This document shows, piece after piece, positions 25,831-35,115 of a stretch of 64,000 nucleotides of DNA. The DNA lies in NCBI GenBank assembly GCA_029251165.1, contig JAQXDW010000035.1:62001-126000 (forward strand). Direction: 5' to 3'. The stretch is from Myxococcota bacterium. Its GTDB lineage: Bacteria > Myxococcota_A > UBA796. A model generated the notes under the pieces. The model was not told the origin of the DNA, made no database searches, and saw only the letters and a program-made list of their open reading frames with translations. How positions within the stretch are numbered: the stretch's first letter is position 1; every line of letters begins with the position of its first letter. The translations under genes and the position numbers were made by a program.

Positions 25831-27013
25831 GCTCGGCAGTGTCATCGGGGGTTGCGTCCTTGAGGAGCTTGCGGGCGAAGGAGGGGAACAGCAGGCTGGC
25901 GATGATGCCGGCGGTGATCACGACCGCTCGGGTGGTGTCGTCTACTGCACCCAGGCGATGTCCGATGTCCATGATGGCGATAACCAGTGTTAGCGGCGCG
26001 GCGAGGAGTCCAGCGGTGGCCGCGACCTCTTTTACACGCAGCCCCCGGAGCAGCAGCAGCGTGCCGGGGATGAGCTTGGCGAGCAGCATCAGGGCGATGA
26101 GCGAGAAGATCCAGACGATGTTGGTGGTGATCAGGTCAGCCGTCAGGGTGAGCTGAATGCCGACGTTGATGAAGAACACCGGGATGAAGAAGCCGTAGCC
26201 CATCGAGGAGAGCTTGTGCTCCAGCGCGCCCTTCTCTCGAATGACGAACGACAGGATCGCGCCGGCGATGAATGCACCCAGAAATGGCTCGACGTGCGCG
26301 AGCATTGAGAGGCCGACGAACGAGAACATCAGGCCGAAGCCGACCCGTACACCGACCTCGGAGGGGTCGTCGTGGGCGACGAGGCGGGCGAACAGGTGAG
26401 GGTACCACCACAGCAAGGTGCGCAGCAGCTGCACCACCACCACCATCATCACCACCAGGCCCAGGAGTCGAGCGACCCCGACGGCAGCCTCTCCGAAGTT
26501 GTGGGCGTGCTGCTGGATCTCGACGAGGGAGAGGAAGACGATGGTCAGCGCCTCGCCCACTGCGGCGAAGGTGATCATCGTCCCGCCCAGCGAGGTCGAC
26601 GACAGGCGGAGCTCACGGACCACCGCGAGCAGCAGCGGCACTGAGGTCGCGCCGGTCGCCAGGCCCACCCACATGCCCCAGCCCTGGTGGACGGAGACCC
26701 CGATGGACATCACGAACGCCAGGGTCGAGACTGCGATCGGGATGATGGCATCCTTCGCCCCGCGTTCCTCGACCCCACGGAAGTCGATCTCCAGACCGGC
26801 GAGGAAGAGAAAGAAGGCGAAGCCGACCACCGAGAGGAAGTGGATGAACGGGTCGTTGACGTCTGGGACGATGCCGAGCCCGGTGTTTCCGATCAGCAGC
26901 CCGAAGGCGATCTCCATCACCGCGACCGGGATGGCGACCTGTCGAGCCACCCCGGGAACGATGATCGCGCCGAGGGTGATGAGGATCAGTGGAATCGCTG
27001 CGTTTGGATCCAT
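25817..27013 (-). CDS. CPA2-family cation/proton antiporter (KefB/Na+:H+ type membrane subunit)
   Basis: The 398-residue protein consists of about 12 transmembrane helices, with FGLLIGNTGLGIVPDV at the start, GLEIDFRGVEE after the fourth or fifth helix and LGAFIAGAILSFV. These are typical of the Na+/H+ exchanger domain of the CPA2 family. The C-terminus lacks the TrkA/RCK domain; that regulatory part is on the separate protein encoded just upstream, whose stop overlaps this ATG (TAATG). K+ or Na+ efflux in exchange for H+ is expected; which ion cannot be told. It forms an operon with the TrkA/USP protein and the DDAH-like gene. Confidence 0.88.
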   Translation of the reverse strand: MDPNAAIPLILITLGAIIVPGVARQVAIPVAVMEIAFGLLIGNTGLGIVPDVNDPFIHFLSVVGFAFFLFLAGLEIDFRGVEERGAKDAIIPIAVSTLAFVMSIGVSVHQGWGMWVGLATGATSVPLLLAVVRELRLSSTSLGGTMITFAAVGEALTIVFLSLVEIQQHAHNFGEAAVGVARLLGLVVMMVVVVQLLRTLLWWYPHLFARLVAHDDPSEVGVRVGFGLMFSFVGLSMLAHVEPFLGAFIAGAILSFVIREKGALEHKLSSMGYGFFIPVFFINVGIQLTLTADLITTNIVWIFSLIALMLLAKLIPGTLLLLRGLRVKEVAATAGLLAAPLTLVIAIMDIGHRLGAVDDTTRAVVITAGIIASLLFPSFARKLLKDATPDDTAEHAHV

Positions 27014-28392
27014 TATCGACCCGCCACGTTCCACGGAACGAACAGCACAGAGCATGGCGTGCTGTGGAGCAGATACATCGAGATGTCAGGGGTAAAGATC
27101 GTGTTCCGACTTTGGTGAGAGTGACCGATGACCAGGAGGTCGAAGTCGCTGGCGTGGCTTCGGATCTGCTGGATGGGGTTGCCCTCGGTGATGACCATGT
27201 CGACCTCCAGGCCATGCAGTCGGCCGAGATCGGCGACCTGTCGTGGCATGGCTCGGAGGGGAGCGAGGGCCTCCTCTCCCTTAGACAGCGAGGGCGGAAG
27301 CACCGTGAGCACGGTCAGCGATGCTCCGACCTGGGTGGCGATGTCCATCGCGATCACCGAGACGGCGTTGAGGCTCTCTTGAGAGCTGACGGCCAGGAGG
27401 ATGCGCTTGTAGGGGCGCGCGCTGCGGACGATGAGGACCGGTACCCGAGCCGCGAGGATGAGCTTCTTTCGCTTGGAGCGCTGCAGCCCGAGCCGCGAGA
27501 CAAGACGCAGGGGGCGGCTCTCCAGGACCAGCAGGCCGACCTCCTGCCGCGACAGGTTCAGGGCAATGTCTGCGGCGCTGAGGTTGGTGCTGTCCAGGGT
27601 CTCTGGAGGCAGGGACACCAGACTCTCTGCCGTGGTCTTCTCCTGGAGCCAGGTGGCTTCCTTGAGGACGTCCGCATCACCGAGGTAGCCAATTGAGGCG
27701 CCGTATTGTGCCGGAAAGACGGCCTCTGCGCCGTGGATGAAGTTGGCAACGCTGTCGACCACATCGGGATCTCCGGTCAGCATCACCCGATCGCCAGACT
27801 CCAGGACGGTCTCTCCATGAGGCACGACCAGAGCATCGTTCCGATAGATCGCCGCCACCAGCCAGCGTCGAGGCTTGAGCTGACTGAGGGTGCGTCCGAC
27901 CGCGGCGCTGCCGGGAAGGACTTGGACGACCTGAAGCTCTCCACGCGCGAGCTGATCGGCGAGAAAGTGGGGCTCGCTTCGGCTGAAGCGGTTCATGGTA
28001 TGGCGTGCTGTCGCCACCGAGCGCAGCGAGACCTCGCTTGGAGCCAGCCCGCTCGCGGCGCTGTTCTCCTCACTGTTTAGAAGACAGACGAGATCAGAGA
28101 TCTGGAAGTGCGCGCGAATGACCCGGGCGATCTCCAGGTTGGTCTCGTCCGAGCCGGTGAGGATCGCGACCATTGTCCGGCTGGAGAGTCCGGCCTGGTT
28201 GAGAACCAGTCGGCTCGTGGCATCGCCCAGGAGCTTTACGGTGGTCTGCCCCCCGTGGCTTTCTGGGAGCGTATTCAGCGCCTCAGCCGAGGTGTCTACT
28301 GCGGACACGGTCCAGGAAAGCGGCAGCTCTTCGAGCAGCGCCCGACCAACATCTCCCAGTCCGATCAGCACTACATGACGATGGGTCTTCAC
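27013..28392 (-). CDS. TrkA (RCK) N/C-domain protein fused to universal-stress-type domain
   Basis: The protein starts at GTG 28392, which has a GGGAGGG Shine-Dalgarno 5 bases away; an ATG 27 bases upstream is less well placed. Residues about 5-125 form a TrkA-N Rossmann domain (VVLIGLGDVGRALLEEL, KLLGDATSRLVLNQAGL). A TrkA-C domain follows with VLPGSAAVGRTLSQLKPR and ESGDRVMLTGD. The remainder contains universal-stress-protein-like segments (RILLAVSSQESLNAVSV, DLLVIGHSHQS, CSVLFVPW). It probably gates the antiporter encoded next, using nucleotide binding. Splitting RCK and transporter into overlapping genes resembles KefF/KefC or Trk systems, but the RCK-USP fusion is less common. Confidence 0.87.
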   Translation of the reverse strand: MKTHRHVVLIGLGDVGRALLEELPLSWTVSAVDTSAEALNTLPESHGGQTTVKLLGDATSRLVLNQAGLSSRTMVAILTGSDETNLEIARVIRAHFQISDLVCLLNSEENSAASGLAPSEVSLRSVATARHTMNRFSRSEPHFLADQLARGELQVVQVLPGSAAVGRTLSQLKPRRWLVAAIYRNDALVVPHGETVLESGDRVMLTGDPDVVDSVANFIHGAEAVFPAQYGASIGYLGDADVLKEATWLQEKTTAESLVSLPPETLDSTNLSAADIALNLSRQEVGLLVLESRPLRLVSRLGLQRSKRKKLILAARVPVLIVRSARPYKRILLAVSSQESLNAVSVIAMDIATQVGASLTVLTVLPPSLSKGEEALAPLRAMPRQVADLGRLHGLEVDMVITEGNPIQQIRSHASDFDLLVIGHSHQSRNTIFTPDISMYLLHSTPCSVLFVPWNVAGR

Positions 28393-28588
28393 GTCATCCC
28401 TCCCAGAAAATACAACCACTATAGCAGTCGACTATCAGGGCTATCTCAATCTTGGGATGACGCTGATGGCAGGGATACTCCAGCCAGACGGAGTGTCCCC
28501 ATCCTGGCCGCAGAGAACCATCTCTCCGCGACCGCTCGCTGGCGGAGTCGCCCTGCCATCAGGTGCGACTACGACCCGCTAAGTGTCG

Positions 28589-28621
28589 CTGATATTCCTA
28601 TTTAAATCTTTGGAATATCAG
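28589..28621. repeat. AT-rich perfect inverted repeat
   Basis: CTGATATTCC and its exact complement GGAATATCAG flank a 13-base AT-rich spacer (TATTTAAATCTTT). It lies in the 264-base gap between the antiporter regulator gene and the FG-GAP lipoprotein gene, about 36 bases beyond the latter's stop. It may be a terminator without T-tract or an operator for the divergent side; the rest of the gap shows no gene. Confidence 0.5.
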
Positions 28622-28656
28622 TGATTGAGTCGGTGTTGGTGCCCTGGTCAGGGGGG

Positions 28657-29973
28657 CTACATCGACCCGGTGGTGATGTTCCAGGTGATGGTGTTGTCTG
28701 CAATCCGACCGAGCAGCTCTTTGTCGAAGGCCTTCTTCTCGGCGTTGTAGCGGTAGGCCTTCAGCTCCTGCTGGTTGTCGGCTGCGACGTACAGCTCCAG
28801 CGTGCCGTCGCCGTCGAGGTCCGCAGCGTAGCTGGTGTGCTCAAAGCCGCTGGAGATGGCATCGATGAGGGTCTTCTCCCAGCCGCCCTCTTCCTTTGTC
28901 AGCAGCCACAGACCGGTCTTCATCGCTGCGGCCACCAGGTCGACGTCGCCGTCGCCGTCGAAGTCACCGGGGACCAGGAAGCGGGTCTGGCGGTCATCGA
29001 TCGTCATGATCGACTCGTGGGTGAAGGAGCCGTCCGCCTGGAGGGTGTACTGTCGGATCTCGACGGGCTTGACGACGTTCTTCTGCGCGTCGGTCTCTGC
29101 CTCCACCACGCTGAACAGCTCGCTGGTGCCGTCGCCGTCGAGGTCGGAGACCAGGATCTCCTTGGCATGGGTCGCGCCGAACGGATCGACCTCAGTGCGC
29201 ACGTAGGTGGTGCCGTCGTAGCGGTACATCACCATCTGACCAGCCTGGCTGGCGTTGGCCTTGTTGCGGCCGGTCGGGGTGGCGAAGAACTCCATCTTGC
29301 CGTCGCCGTCGATGTCGCCGATCTCGATCTCGTGGACGAAGGTGTCGACGGTCTTGTCCAGCTCGATGACCTCGGCCTCGCCGCCATCTTCCGGCGGGTT
29401 GTAGACCGCGACCACGCCGTAGTCGTGGCTGGCGATGACATACTCATCCTTGCCGTCGCCGTCGACATCGCCGATCTCCAGATCGCGGAGGCGGTTGAAC
29501 TTGCCCTCCCAGGTCTGGTGCCACAGGGACTCGCCCGTCCAGGCTCCGTCGGCGAAGGTCCACTTCTTGAGGTGAGCACCCTCTGCGCCGATGGTGATGA
29601 TCGAGCCGTCCTCAAGCTGGATTGCCTTGTGGAAGACGTTGGAGTCGCCGTCCTCGAGTCGGGTCGCACGCCAGCCGTCGGGGGTCTGACGCCACAGCTC
29701 CAGCCGGGCCGGACCGGGCTTGGGCTTGTTGGCCTCGTCCTTCCAGAACCATGCCTGTGCGACGAGGAGGGTGGGGTACGGGCCGCCCTCCAGGGCTTCC
29801 TGCTCCGGAGCCGGCACGGCCATGCCAGTGGGCTCGGGAGTGGCGGTGCCCTTGTCGGCCACTGCGGGAGTGGGCTTCTCGGCCGGCGCCTCGGTGCCCC
29901 CATCACAAGCAGTGGCCCCCAGCGCGATGGCAATCAGGGCAGCGGGGACAGCAATCAGCATGCGGTTTTTCAT
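28657..29973 (-). CDS. FG-GAP/VCBS-repeat lipoprotein
   Basis: The ATG at 29973 (CAGGAG 7-8 bases upstream) gives a lipoprotein signal MKNRMLIAVPAALIAIALGA followed by the lipobox Cys of ATAC. The body contains at least five Asp-rich calcium-binding FG-GAP/VCBS repeats, such as DVDGDGKDEYVIA, DIDGDGKMEF, DLDGDGTSELF, DFDGDGDVDLVAA and DLDGDGTLELYVA, the integrin-like beta-propeller pattern. It would sit on a membrane facing the outside and bind a ligand or partner. Upstream it is 90 bases from dut, probably a separate unit. Function is unknown. Confidence 0.85.
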   Translation of the reverse strand: MKNRMLIAVPAALIAIALGATACDGGTEAPAEKPTPAVADKGTATPEPTGMAVPAPEQEALEGGPYPTLLVAQAWFWKDEANKPKPGPARLELWRQTPDGWRATRLEDGDSNVFHKAIQLEDGSIITIGAEGAHLKKWTFADGAWTGESLWHQTWEGKFNRLRDLEIGDVDGDGKDEYVIASHDYGVVAVYNPPEDGGEAEVIELDKTVDTFVHEIEIGDIDGDGKMEFFATPTGRNKANASQAGQMVMYRYDGTTYVRTEVDPFGATHAKEILVSDLDGDGTSELFSVVEAETDAQKNVVKPVEIRQYTLQADGSFTHESIMTIDDRQTRFLVPGDFDGDGDVDLVAAAMKTGLWLLTKEEGGWEKTLIDAISSGFEHTSYAADLDGDGTLELYVAADNQQELKAYRYNAEKKAFDKELLGRIADNTITWNITTGSM

Positions 29974-30062
29974 CAGAAGGCTCCTGTTCAGCACCGCGAG
30001 ATATCGCCTCAAAGCGATCCATTCAACCACCTGCACGGTTTCTGCAGCGCATCTGCGATGAT

Positions 30063-30503
30063 TCAGACGCCCGTGGAGCCAAATCCGCGCGCGCCGCGCT
30101 CTGTGTCATCGAGGGTGTTGACCACCGTGATCTGCGCATGGGCGACCGCTGCGATGATCATCTGGGCGATGCGCATGCCCCGAGTGATCTCAAACGGCTC
30201 GGGGCCGAGGTTGATCAGCAGGACCTTCAGCTCTCCACGGTAGTCCGCGTCGATGGTCCCTGGAGAGTTGGGCATCGAGATGCCGTGGCGGAGGGCGAGA
30301 CCGGACCGGGGGCGGATCTGGGCCTCAAAGCCTCTCGGGATCGCGAGGCTCAGGCCCGTGGCGACGGCGGCTCGGGCCATCGGCTCCAGCGTGAGGGACT
30401 CCGCTGCGTGAAGGTCCATGCCGGCAGAGCCCGGCGTCTGGTAGGCGGGGAGGGGGAGGTCTGCTCCGTGTGGGAGCACCTTGATCCGAAGCTGGACGTC
30501 CAC
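30063..30503 (-). CDS. dut: Deoxyuridine triphosphatase (dUTPase)
   Basis: dUTPase hydrolyses dUTP to dUMP and PPi, keeping uracil out of DNA. All five family motifs are visible: [38 protein letters not shown] and [10 protein letters not shown] at the end. The GTG at 30503 was chosen because GGAGAG lies 7 bases before it and homologues start at this point; an upstream GTG (30548) would extend into the pnp terminator. The length of 146 residues is normal. It is the last gene of the rpsO-pnp-dut block. Confidence 0.94.
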   Translation of the reverse strand: MDVQLRIKVLPHGADLPLPAYQTPGSAGMDLHAAESLTLEPMARAAVATGLSLAIPRGFEAQIRPRSGLALRHGISMPNSPGTIDADYRGELKVLLINLGPEPFEITRGMRIAQMIIAAVAHAQITVVNTLDDTERGARGFGSTGV

Positions 30504-30554
30504 TGCGAGCTCTCCGAGGTCTGGGGAGGGCACTCGTATCACGCCCACGAGAAA

Positions 30555-30592
30555 GCCCCCGCAGACTGGACCGTGATCCAGCCCGCGGGGGC
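30555..30592 (-). terminator. Intrinsic terminator after pnp
   Basis: GCCCCCGC and GCGGGGGC pair around an inner CTGGA/TCCAG stem, and on the minus strand the hairpin is followed by CTTTCTC. It lies 36 bases past the pnp stop and just before the chosen dut start, separating the two genes. Confidence 0.75.
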
Positions 30593-30628
30593 CTCATGAG
30601 GCGGCCTCAGGCCGCGCTCATTCGTCGC

Positions 30629-32731
30629 TTAGAGCAGGGCGTCGTCCAGGGCTTCCTTGCGGGAGAGCCGGACCTTGCCGCCCTTGTCGATGTCGATGAC
30701 ACGGACCAGGACCTCGTCACCCTCGTTGACCACGTCGGTGGTCTTGTTGACCCGCTCCTTGGCGAGGTGGCTGATGTGGACCAGCCCCTCGGTGCCGGGG
30801 AAGATCTCGACGAACGCGCCGAAGTCGACGGTGCGCTTGACCACGCCGAGGTAGAGCTTGCCGATCTCGGCCTCCTGGGTCAGCTCGCGGATGAGGCTGA
30901 TGGCCTTCTCTGCGGCTTCCATGGAGGTCGAGGAAACGTCGACCTTTCCGGAGTCGTCCACGGTGACGCGGGTTCCGGTCTGCTCCTGGATGGAGCGGAT
31001 GGTCCGACCACCAGGACCGATGAGGTCGCGGATCTTGTCGTTCTTGATCTTGATGGAGGTGATCCGGGGGGCGTGCGGCGAGAGGTCGTCGCGGTGGGTG
31101 CCCAGGGTCTTGGCCATCTCGTCGAGGATGTGGATCCGGCCCTCGCGAGCCTGGTTCATCGCCCGCAGCATGACCTCACGGGGGACGCTGTCGATCTTGG
31201 TGTCCATCTGGAAGGCGGTGATGCCCTTGTGGGTACCGGTGACCTTGAAGTCCATGTCGCCGAGGTGATCCTCGTCGCCGAGGATGTCGGACAGGACCGC
31301 GTAGGAGTCACCCTCCTTGATGAGGCCCATCGCGATGCCAGCGACGGGAGCCTTGAGGGGCACACCGGCGTCGAGCAGGGCGAGGGTGGAGCCGCAGACC
31401 GAGGCCATGGACGAGGAGCCGTTGGACTCCAGGACGTCCGAGCAGCACCGGAGGACGTAGGGGAACTCTTCCTGGGTGGGGATGACCGGAACCATCGCGC
31501 GGTGGGAGAGGGCACCGTGGCCGATCTCGCGACGCTTGGGACCGCGCATCGGGCGGGCCTCACCGGTGCAGTACGGCGGGAAGTTGTAGGTCAGCATCCA
31601 GCGGCGGAAGCCTTCGGTTGCGCCGGCGTAGTCGATGCGCTGGGAGTCGCGCTCGACACCGAGAGCGGCGGTCACGAAGGTCTGGGTCTCGCCGCGAGTG
31701 AACACTGCGGAGCCGTGAGCGCGGGCGGAGACGCCGACCTCACACCAGATGTCGCGGATCTCGTCGGTGGCCCGACCGTCGATGCGGCGGCCCTCTTCGA
31801 TGACCGTGTTGCGCATGCTCTGGCTGGTCAGCTTCTGCCAGGCCTTCTTGGCGATCTTGGTGACACCCTCGACGTCATCGCTGCCCTCAGTGAGCTGGGC
31901 GATGACGGCGTTGCGGGCTTCCTTGATGGCGGTGCTGCGATCGTGCTTGCCGATGATGGCGAGTGCGGTGGTGAGGGGGGCGAGGCCCAGCTCAGCGACC
32001 TTGGCGACGATGTCAGCGTCCAGCTCGGGAGCCGGGGGGAAGTCCATCTTCTCGACACCGGCGAGGCTGCGAAGCTCCTCGATGGCGGCGACGATCTTCT
32101 TGATCTGGACGTGGGCGAGGTCCATGGCGTCCATGACGACGACCTCGCTGATCTCCTTGGCGCCACCCTCGACCATGCAGATGGCCTCGGCGGTGCCGGC
32201 GACGGTGAGGTTCAGCTCAGCCTCTTCCATCTGGGCGCGGCTGGGGTTGACCACCAGGACACCGTCGATGCTGGAGACGCGGACACCAGCGACGGGGCGC
32301 TGCATGGGCAGCTCGCTGATGTGCATGGCTGCGCTGGCACCGCAGAGGGCCAGGACATCGGTGTCGCTCTCGGCATCAAACGAGATCACGGTCGCGATGA
32401 TCTGCAGATCGTTGCGGAAGTGCTTGGGGAACTGCGGACGGATGGGGCGGTCGATGAGGCGGGAGATCAGGGTCTCGCGCTCATTGGAGCGGCCCTCGCG
32501 CTTGTGGAAGCTGCCGGGGATGGTACCGAACGAGCCGTTGCGGTCCTGGTAGTCCACGGTCAGCGGCAGGAAGTCGAACGGGCGGGGGCTGCGGGAGCAG
32601 GCGGCGGTCACGAGGACCGAGCTGTCGTTCTGGCGAACGACGACGGCACCAGCGGCCTGCTTGGCGAGCTTGCCGGTCTCGAGGGTAAGCGGGCGGCCGC
32701 CGATGTCGACGGATACGGTATGAACGTTCAT
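30629..32731 (-). CDS. pnp: Polyribonucleotide nucleotidyltransferase (PNPase)
   Basis: This 700-residue protein phosphorolytically degrades mRNA 3' to 5' in the cytosol, usually as part of the degradosome. It contains two RNase PH domains (N-terminal with [14 protein letters not shown], second with [20 protein letters not shown] and [14 protein letters not shown]), a KH domain ([14 protein letters not shown]) and a C-terminal S1 domain ([20 protein letters not shown]). Length and motif order are those of the family. The ATG is preceded by an A-rich stretch and GGA. It follows rpsO at a 275-base distance, the conserved arrangement of many proteobacteria. Confidence 0.97.
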   Translation of the reverse strand: MNVHTVSVDIGGRPLTLETGKLAKQAAGAVVVRQNDSSVLVTAACSRSPRPFDFLPLTVDYQDRNGSFGTIPGSFHKREGRSNERETLISRLIDRPIRPQFPKHFRNDLQIIATVISFDAESDTDVLALCGASAAMHISELPMQRPVAGVRVSSIDGVLVVNPSRAQMEEAELNLTVAGTAEAICMVEGGAKEISEVVVMDAMDLAHVQIKKIVAAIEELRSLAGVEKMDFPPAPELDADIVAKVAELGLAPLTTALAIIGKHDRSTAIKEARNAVIAQLTEGSDDVEGVTKIAKKAWQKLTSQSMRNTVIEEGRRIDGRATDEIRDIWCEVGVSARAHGSAVFTRGETQTFVTAALGVERDSQRIDYAGATEGFRRWMLTYNFPPYCTGEARPMRGPKRREIGHGALSHRAMVPVIPTQEEFPYVLRCCSDVLESNGSSSMASVCGSTLALLDAGVPLKAPVAGIAMGLIKEGDSYAVLSDILGDEDHLGDMDFKVTGTHKGITAFQMDTKIDSVPREVMLRAMNQAREGRIHILDEMAKTLGTHRDDLSPHAPRITSIKIKNDKIRDLIGPGGRTIRSIQEQTGTRVTVDDSGKVDVSSTSMEAAEKAISLIRELTQEAEIGKLYLGVVKRTVDFGAFVEIFPGTEGLVHISHLAKERVNKTTDVVNEGDEVLVRVIDIDKGGKVRLSRKEALDDALL

Positions 32732-32972
32732 TTTTTTTCCGATTTAAAGCACCACATGGCCGTACTGCGAAGAGCAGCTGGCAGGGTACCTGTAGACTTG
32801 CGATGGGGCACCGGGGCGGATCCGATGGCACATCGCCAGCCTGCAGGAAGTCCAGCCATCCTGCGACTCCGTCTCGTCCAGTGGAGCGGATTGTGCTGTG
32901 TTCAGCAGGGAGTGTGTTCAGCAGAGAGGCTGCTGAGCGGGGGGTGTAAAGAACAAGGACTGCGCACGAACA

Positions 32973-32998
32973 AGGGGCGACGGTTTCCCGTCGCCCCT
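32973..32998 (-). terminator. Terminator hairpin after rpsO
   Basis: A perfect 11-bp stem (AGGGGCGACGG / CCGTCGCCCCT) with a TTTC loop lies 9 bases beyond the rpsO stop on the minus strand. The trailing sequence TTGTTCG is only moderately T-rich. It may terminate rpsO or serve as the rpsO-pnp processing hairpin. Confidence 0.7.
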
Positions 32999-33006
32999 AT
33001 CGAGCC

Positions 33007-33276
33007 TCAGCGGCGCAGACCCAGACGCCCAATGAGCGCCTTGTAGCGGTTGTGGTCTACCTTCTGCAGGTAGCGCAGCAGCCGCCGGCGCTGGCCCACC
33101 AGCTTGAGAAGTCCACGACGGGAGTGGTGGTCCTTCTTGTGAGTCTTGAAGTGCTCGGTGAGGTAGGTGATCCGCTCGGTGAGGAGCGCAACCTGGACCT
33201 CCGGAGAGCCGGTGTCGTTCTCTTCACGAGCGTACTCGTGAATGATCTCTGTCTTGCGGTTGGGGGTCATCGCCAT
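33007..33276 (-). CDS. rpsO: 30S ribosomal protein S15
   Basis: The 89-residue protein begins [20 protein letters not shown] and contains the conserved [30 protein letters not shown] and [10 protein letters not shown] segments; the HHSRRGLL part contacts 16S rRNA in helix 22. It is a primary-binding protein of the small subunit. It lies immediately upstream of pnp, the classical rpsO-pnp arrangement, with a hairpin between them. A start six bases later (third codon ATG) is also possible. Confidence 0.97.
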   Translation of the reverse strand: MAMTPNRKTEIIHEYAREENDTGSPEVQVALLTERITYLTEHFKTHKKDHHSRRGLLKLVGQRRRLLRYLQKVDHNRYKALIGRLGLRR

Positions 33277-33478
33277 GATTCTTCTCCGGTAAGACCGGGC
33301 CTTGCAGGGGGGATGTGGTGGCGTTCCACTGCGCCTTCAGCACTCGGTCATTCAGAATGAAAGACGTCGAGGATGAAGATCCCTGCCGCACAGGCCGGCA
33401 TGAAGGAAGTGGAATTGACCCGCTGCCGCGAGGCTGTCAAGGTGCGGGAGTGCAGATCCAGCCCTGGAGCACCCCTTT

Positions 33479-34072
33479 ATGTTGACGCCGCATCCCGCTG
33501 TACAGCGAAATAAAGAGCCGATTTGTGAGGTTCTAAAAAGAGTTCTGCCTGATTCGGGACTCATCCTTGAGGTCGGCAGCGGAACCGGTGCGCACGCCGC
33601 CTGGTTTGCTCCCCGTCTCCCCGGTGTGATCTGGCAGCCCACCGATGGTGCCCGCGAGGCCCTGCCGATCATCACGCAGTGGGCTGCAGAGTCCGGCGCT
33701 GACAACATCCTTCCCCCGCTCCTCCTCGATGCTGCTGAGGTGCGCTGGCCCGTCACGCAGGCCGCAGCGATGGTGTGCATCAACATGATCCACATCTCCC
33801 CCTGGCAGAGCACCCTGGGGCTGCTGGCTGGTGCCGGTCAGGTGCTGTCCAGCGGCGGTGTCCTCTGCCTCTACGGCCCCTTCCGCATCGACGGACAACA
33901 CACTGCGCCGAGCAATGCTCGGTTTGAGGGCTGGCTGAACGACCTCGATGTCCGCTACGGGATCCGGGATCTCACGGAGATGACCGCGGTCGCAGCAGCC
34001 CACGGGCTCCGCCTCGCGCAGCGCATCGACATGCCGGCCAACAACTTCACGGTGGTCTTTCAGCGGACCTGA
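33479..34072 (+). CDS. DUF938-family SAM-dependent methyltransferase-like protein
   Basis: The 197-residue protein has a class I methyltransferase glycine-rich loop (LEVGSGTGAHAAWFA). It also has the family marks of DUF938: NMIHISPWQSTLGLL, LCLYGPFRIDG, TAPSNARFEGWL and YGIRDLTEM. The substrate is unknown. It has its own promoter region (33277-33478 holds no other gene). The gene is convergent with the SprT-like gene, with only 4 bases between stops. Confidence 0.85.
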   Translation: MLTPHPAVQRNKEPICEVLKRVLPDSGLILEVGSGTGAHAAWFAPRLPGVIWQPTDGAREALPIITQWAAESGADNILPPLLLDAAEVRWPVTQAAAMVCINMIHISPWQSTLGLLAGAGQVLSSGGVLCLYGPFRIDGQHTAPSNARFEGWLNDLDVRYGIRDLTEMTAVAAAHGLRLAQRIDMPANNFTVVFQRT

Positions 34073-34076
34073 GGAC

Positions 34077-35090
34077 TCACGTCAGCAGCTTCGGCCCGCT
34101 CCGCGCAGCAACGGGGCGGCGGATCTGAAGCGTGCGGCCTGCGACCTGTCCGCTGGTGGTCGCAGCGCCAGCGTGCAGGGTGCCTCCCCGGCCCGCGCGG
34201 CGTCGAGGGTGACGAGTCTGAAGGTAGTCCTCCTGAGCGGCCGACCGGAGCCACACCAAGCCTTCCGCCTCATCCTGACGCTGCTGGGCCTCCAGCTGCT
34301 GTCGGACCCCCACCATGACCCCGGCGAAGAACCGCTGCCGATCCCGGCCCGGTGCACCGGTCTGCGTGCGGTGTGCCTGCCAGAGTCGCTCAGCGGACTG
34401 GATGAGGAAGCCGTGCATCCAGCAGGCGACCGCCAGGTTCTCTGGGCTGCCGCAGATCTCAAGCACCCGGCCACGCTTGCCCGTCTGCACCGCGACCGCA
34501 CTCACCCAGATCCCGCTGACGAAGAAGTGATCGATGAGGACGGCGGCGAGCAGCTTGCTGTACAGCGGGCGGCTGCCGGAGGGGGTGCCGAGCTGTCGGA
34601 AGCCGAAGCGGCTGGTCCCGTCGGACTCTGAGAGGTTGTGGCGGAGCATGAGCCGCCGCGCAGCACGGGCAGCGGACTGGGCCTCATGGACGTTGTCGCT
34701 GCCGGCCAGGGCGAGCAGGCGCTGCACCGTTCGCATCGCCTTGCTGGCGCTGTCGGGGAGCCCGCCGGCTGCCGGGTCGATCTGGAGGCGCCGGCAGACA
34801 CCCTGAAACGCGGGCCCGTGCGGGGGCTCATCGGCTCGCAGCACCTCGTCGACGTACTGGTGGGCCATCTCATGCTTGAGGACCTCCACGACCACCCCCC
34901 ATGGCCGGGTGGTGACCAGGCTGCGCGACAGGCTCAGGGTGCGCTCGGTCGGCATCCAGGCGCCCAGAGTGCCCATCCCTTCGGAGAGCGCAAGGAGCGG
35001 CGGGCGGAGGGCCTCGCGGAAGTGCAGCCGGTTGATCCGCCGCCACTCCGAGAGCAGCTCATGGATCAGGAGGGACTCGGGGGCGGTCAT
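34077..35090 (-). CDS. SprT-like zinc metallopeptidase fused to DUF2786
   Basis: The ATG at 35090 gives 337 residues. The N-terminal half carries a SprT-like motif VLKHEMAHQYVDEV (HExxH with two His ligands and catalytic Glu) and a following HGPAFQGVCRRL. The next part is a DUF2786 domain (MRTVQRLLALAGSDNVHEAQ, RRLMLRHNLSE). The C-terminal third is helical, ending basic. SprT-family proteases act on DNA-protein crosslinks or unfolded substrates; DUF2786 often accompanies them. Substrate is unknown. It is divergent from a MutT-like gene, with a 14-bp palindrome between them. Confidence 0.8.
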   Translation of the reverse strand: MTAPESLLIHELLSEWRRINRLHFREALRPPLLALSEGMGTLGAWMPTERTLSLSRSLVTTRPWGVVVEVLKHEMAHQYVDEVLRADEPPHGPAFQGVCRRLQIDPAAGGLPDSASKAMRTVQRLLALAGSDNVHEAQSAARAARRLMLRHNLSESDGTSRFGFRQLGTPSGSRPLYSKLLAAVLIDHFFVSGIWVSAVAVQTGKRGRVLEICGSPENLAVACWMHGFLIQSAERLWQAHRTQTGAPGRDRQRFFAGVMVGVRQQLEAQQRQDEAEGLVWLRSAAQEDYLQTRHPRRRAGRGGTLHAGAATTSGQVAGRTLQIRRPVAARSGPKLLT

Positions 35091-35096
35091 CGTGAC

Positions 35097-35110
35097 ATCT
35101 ATATATAGAT
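35097..35110. promoter_or_regulatory. Perfect 14-bp palindrome in divergent promoter region
   Basis: ATCTATATATAGAT reads the same on both strands and occupies most of the 25 bases between the divergent SprT-like and MutT-like genes. It could be a shared -10 element (TATAT on both strands) or an operator. Its location within 6 bases of both start codons implies leaderless transcripts or an operator role. Confidence 0.45.
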
Positions 35111-35115
35111 TGTGG

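Noticed and set aside
26372..26644. Frame with a run of eight consecutive His, inside the antiporter gene
   Set aside because: It is the plus-strand shadow of the minus-strand antiporter coding region and has no independent support.
27027..27040. CGTTCCACGGAACG as a fourth parS-like site
   Set aside because: It lacks the CACGTG centre and is not a perfect palindrome.
30596..33046. Long open frame antisense to pnp (and similar antisense frames over 15571-17688, 18000-19409 and 13691-15220)
   Set aside because: These arise from GC-rich third-codon bias opposite real genes; they lack family motifs, start signals and plausible composition.
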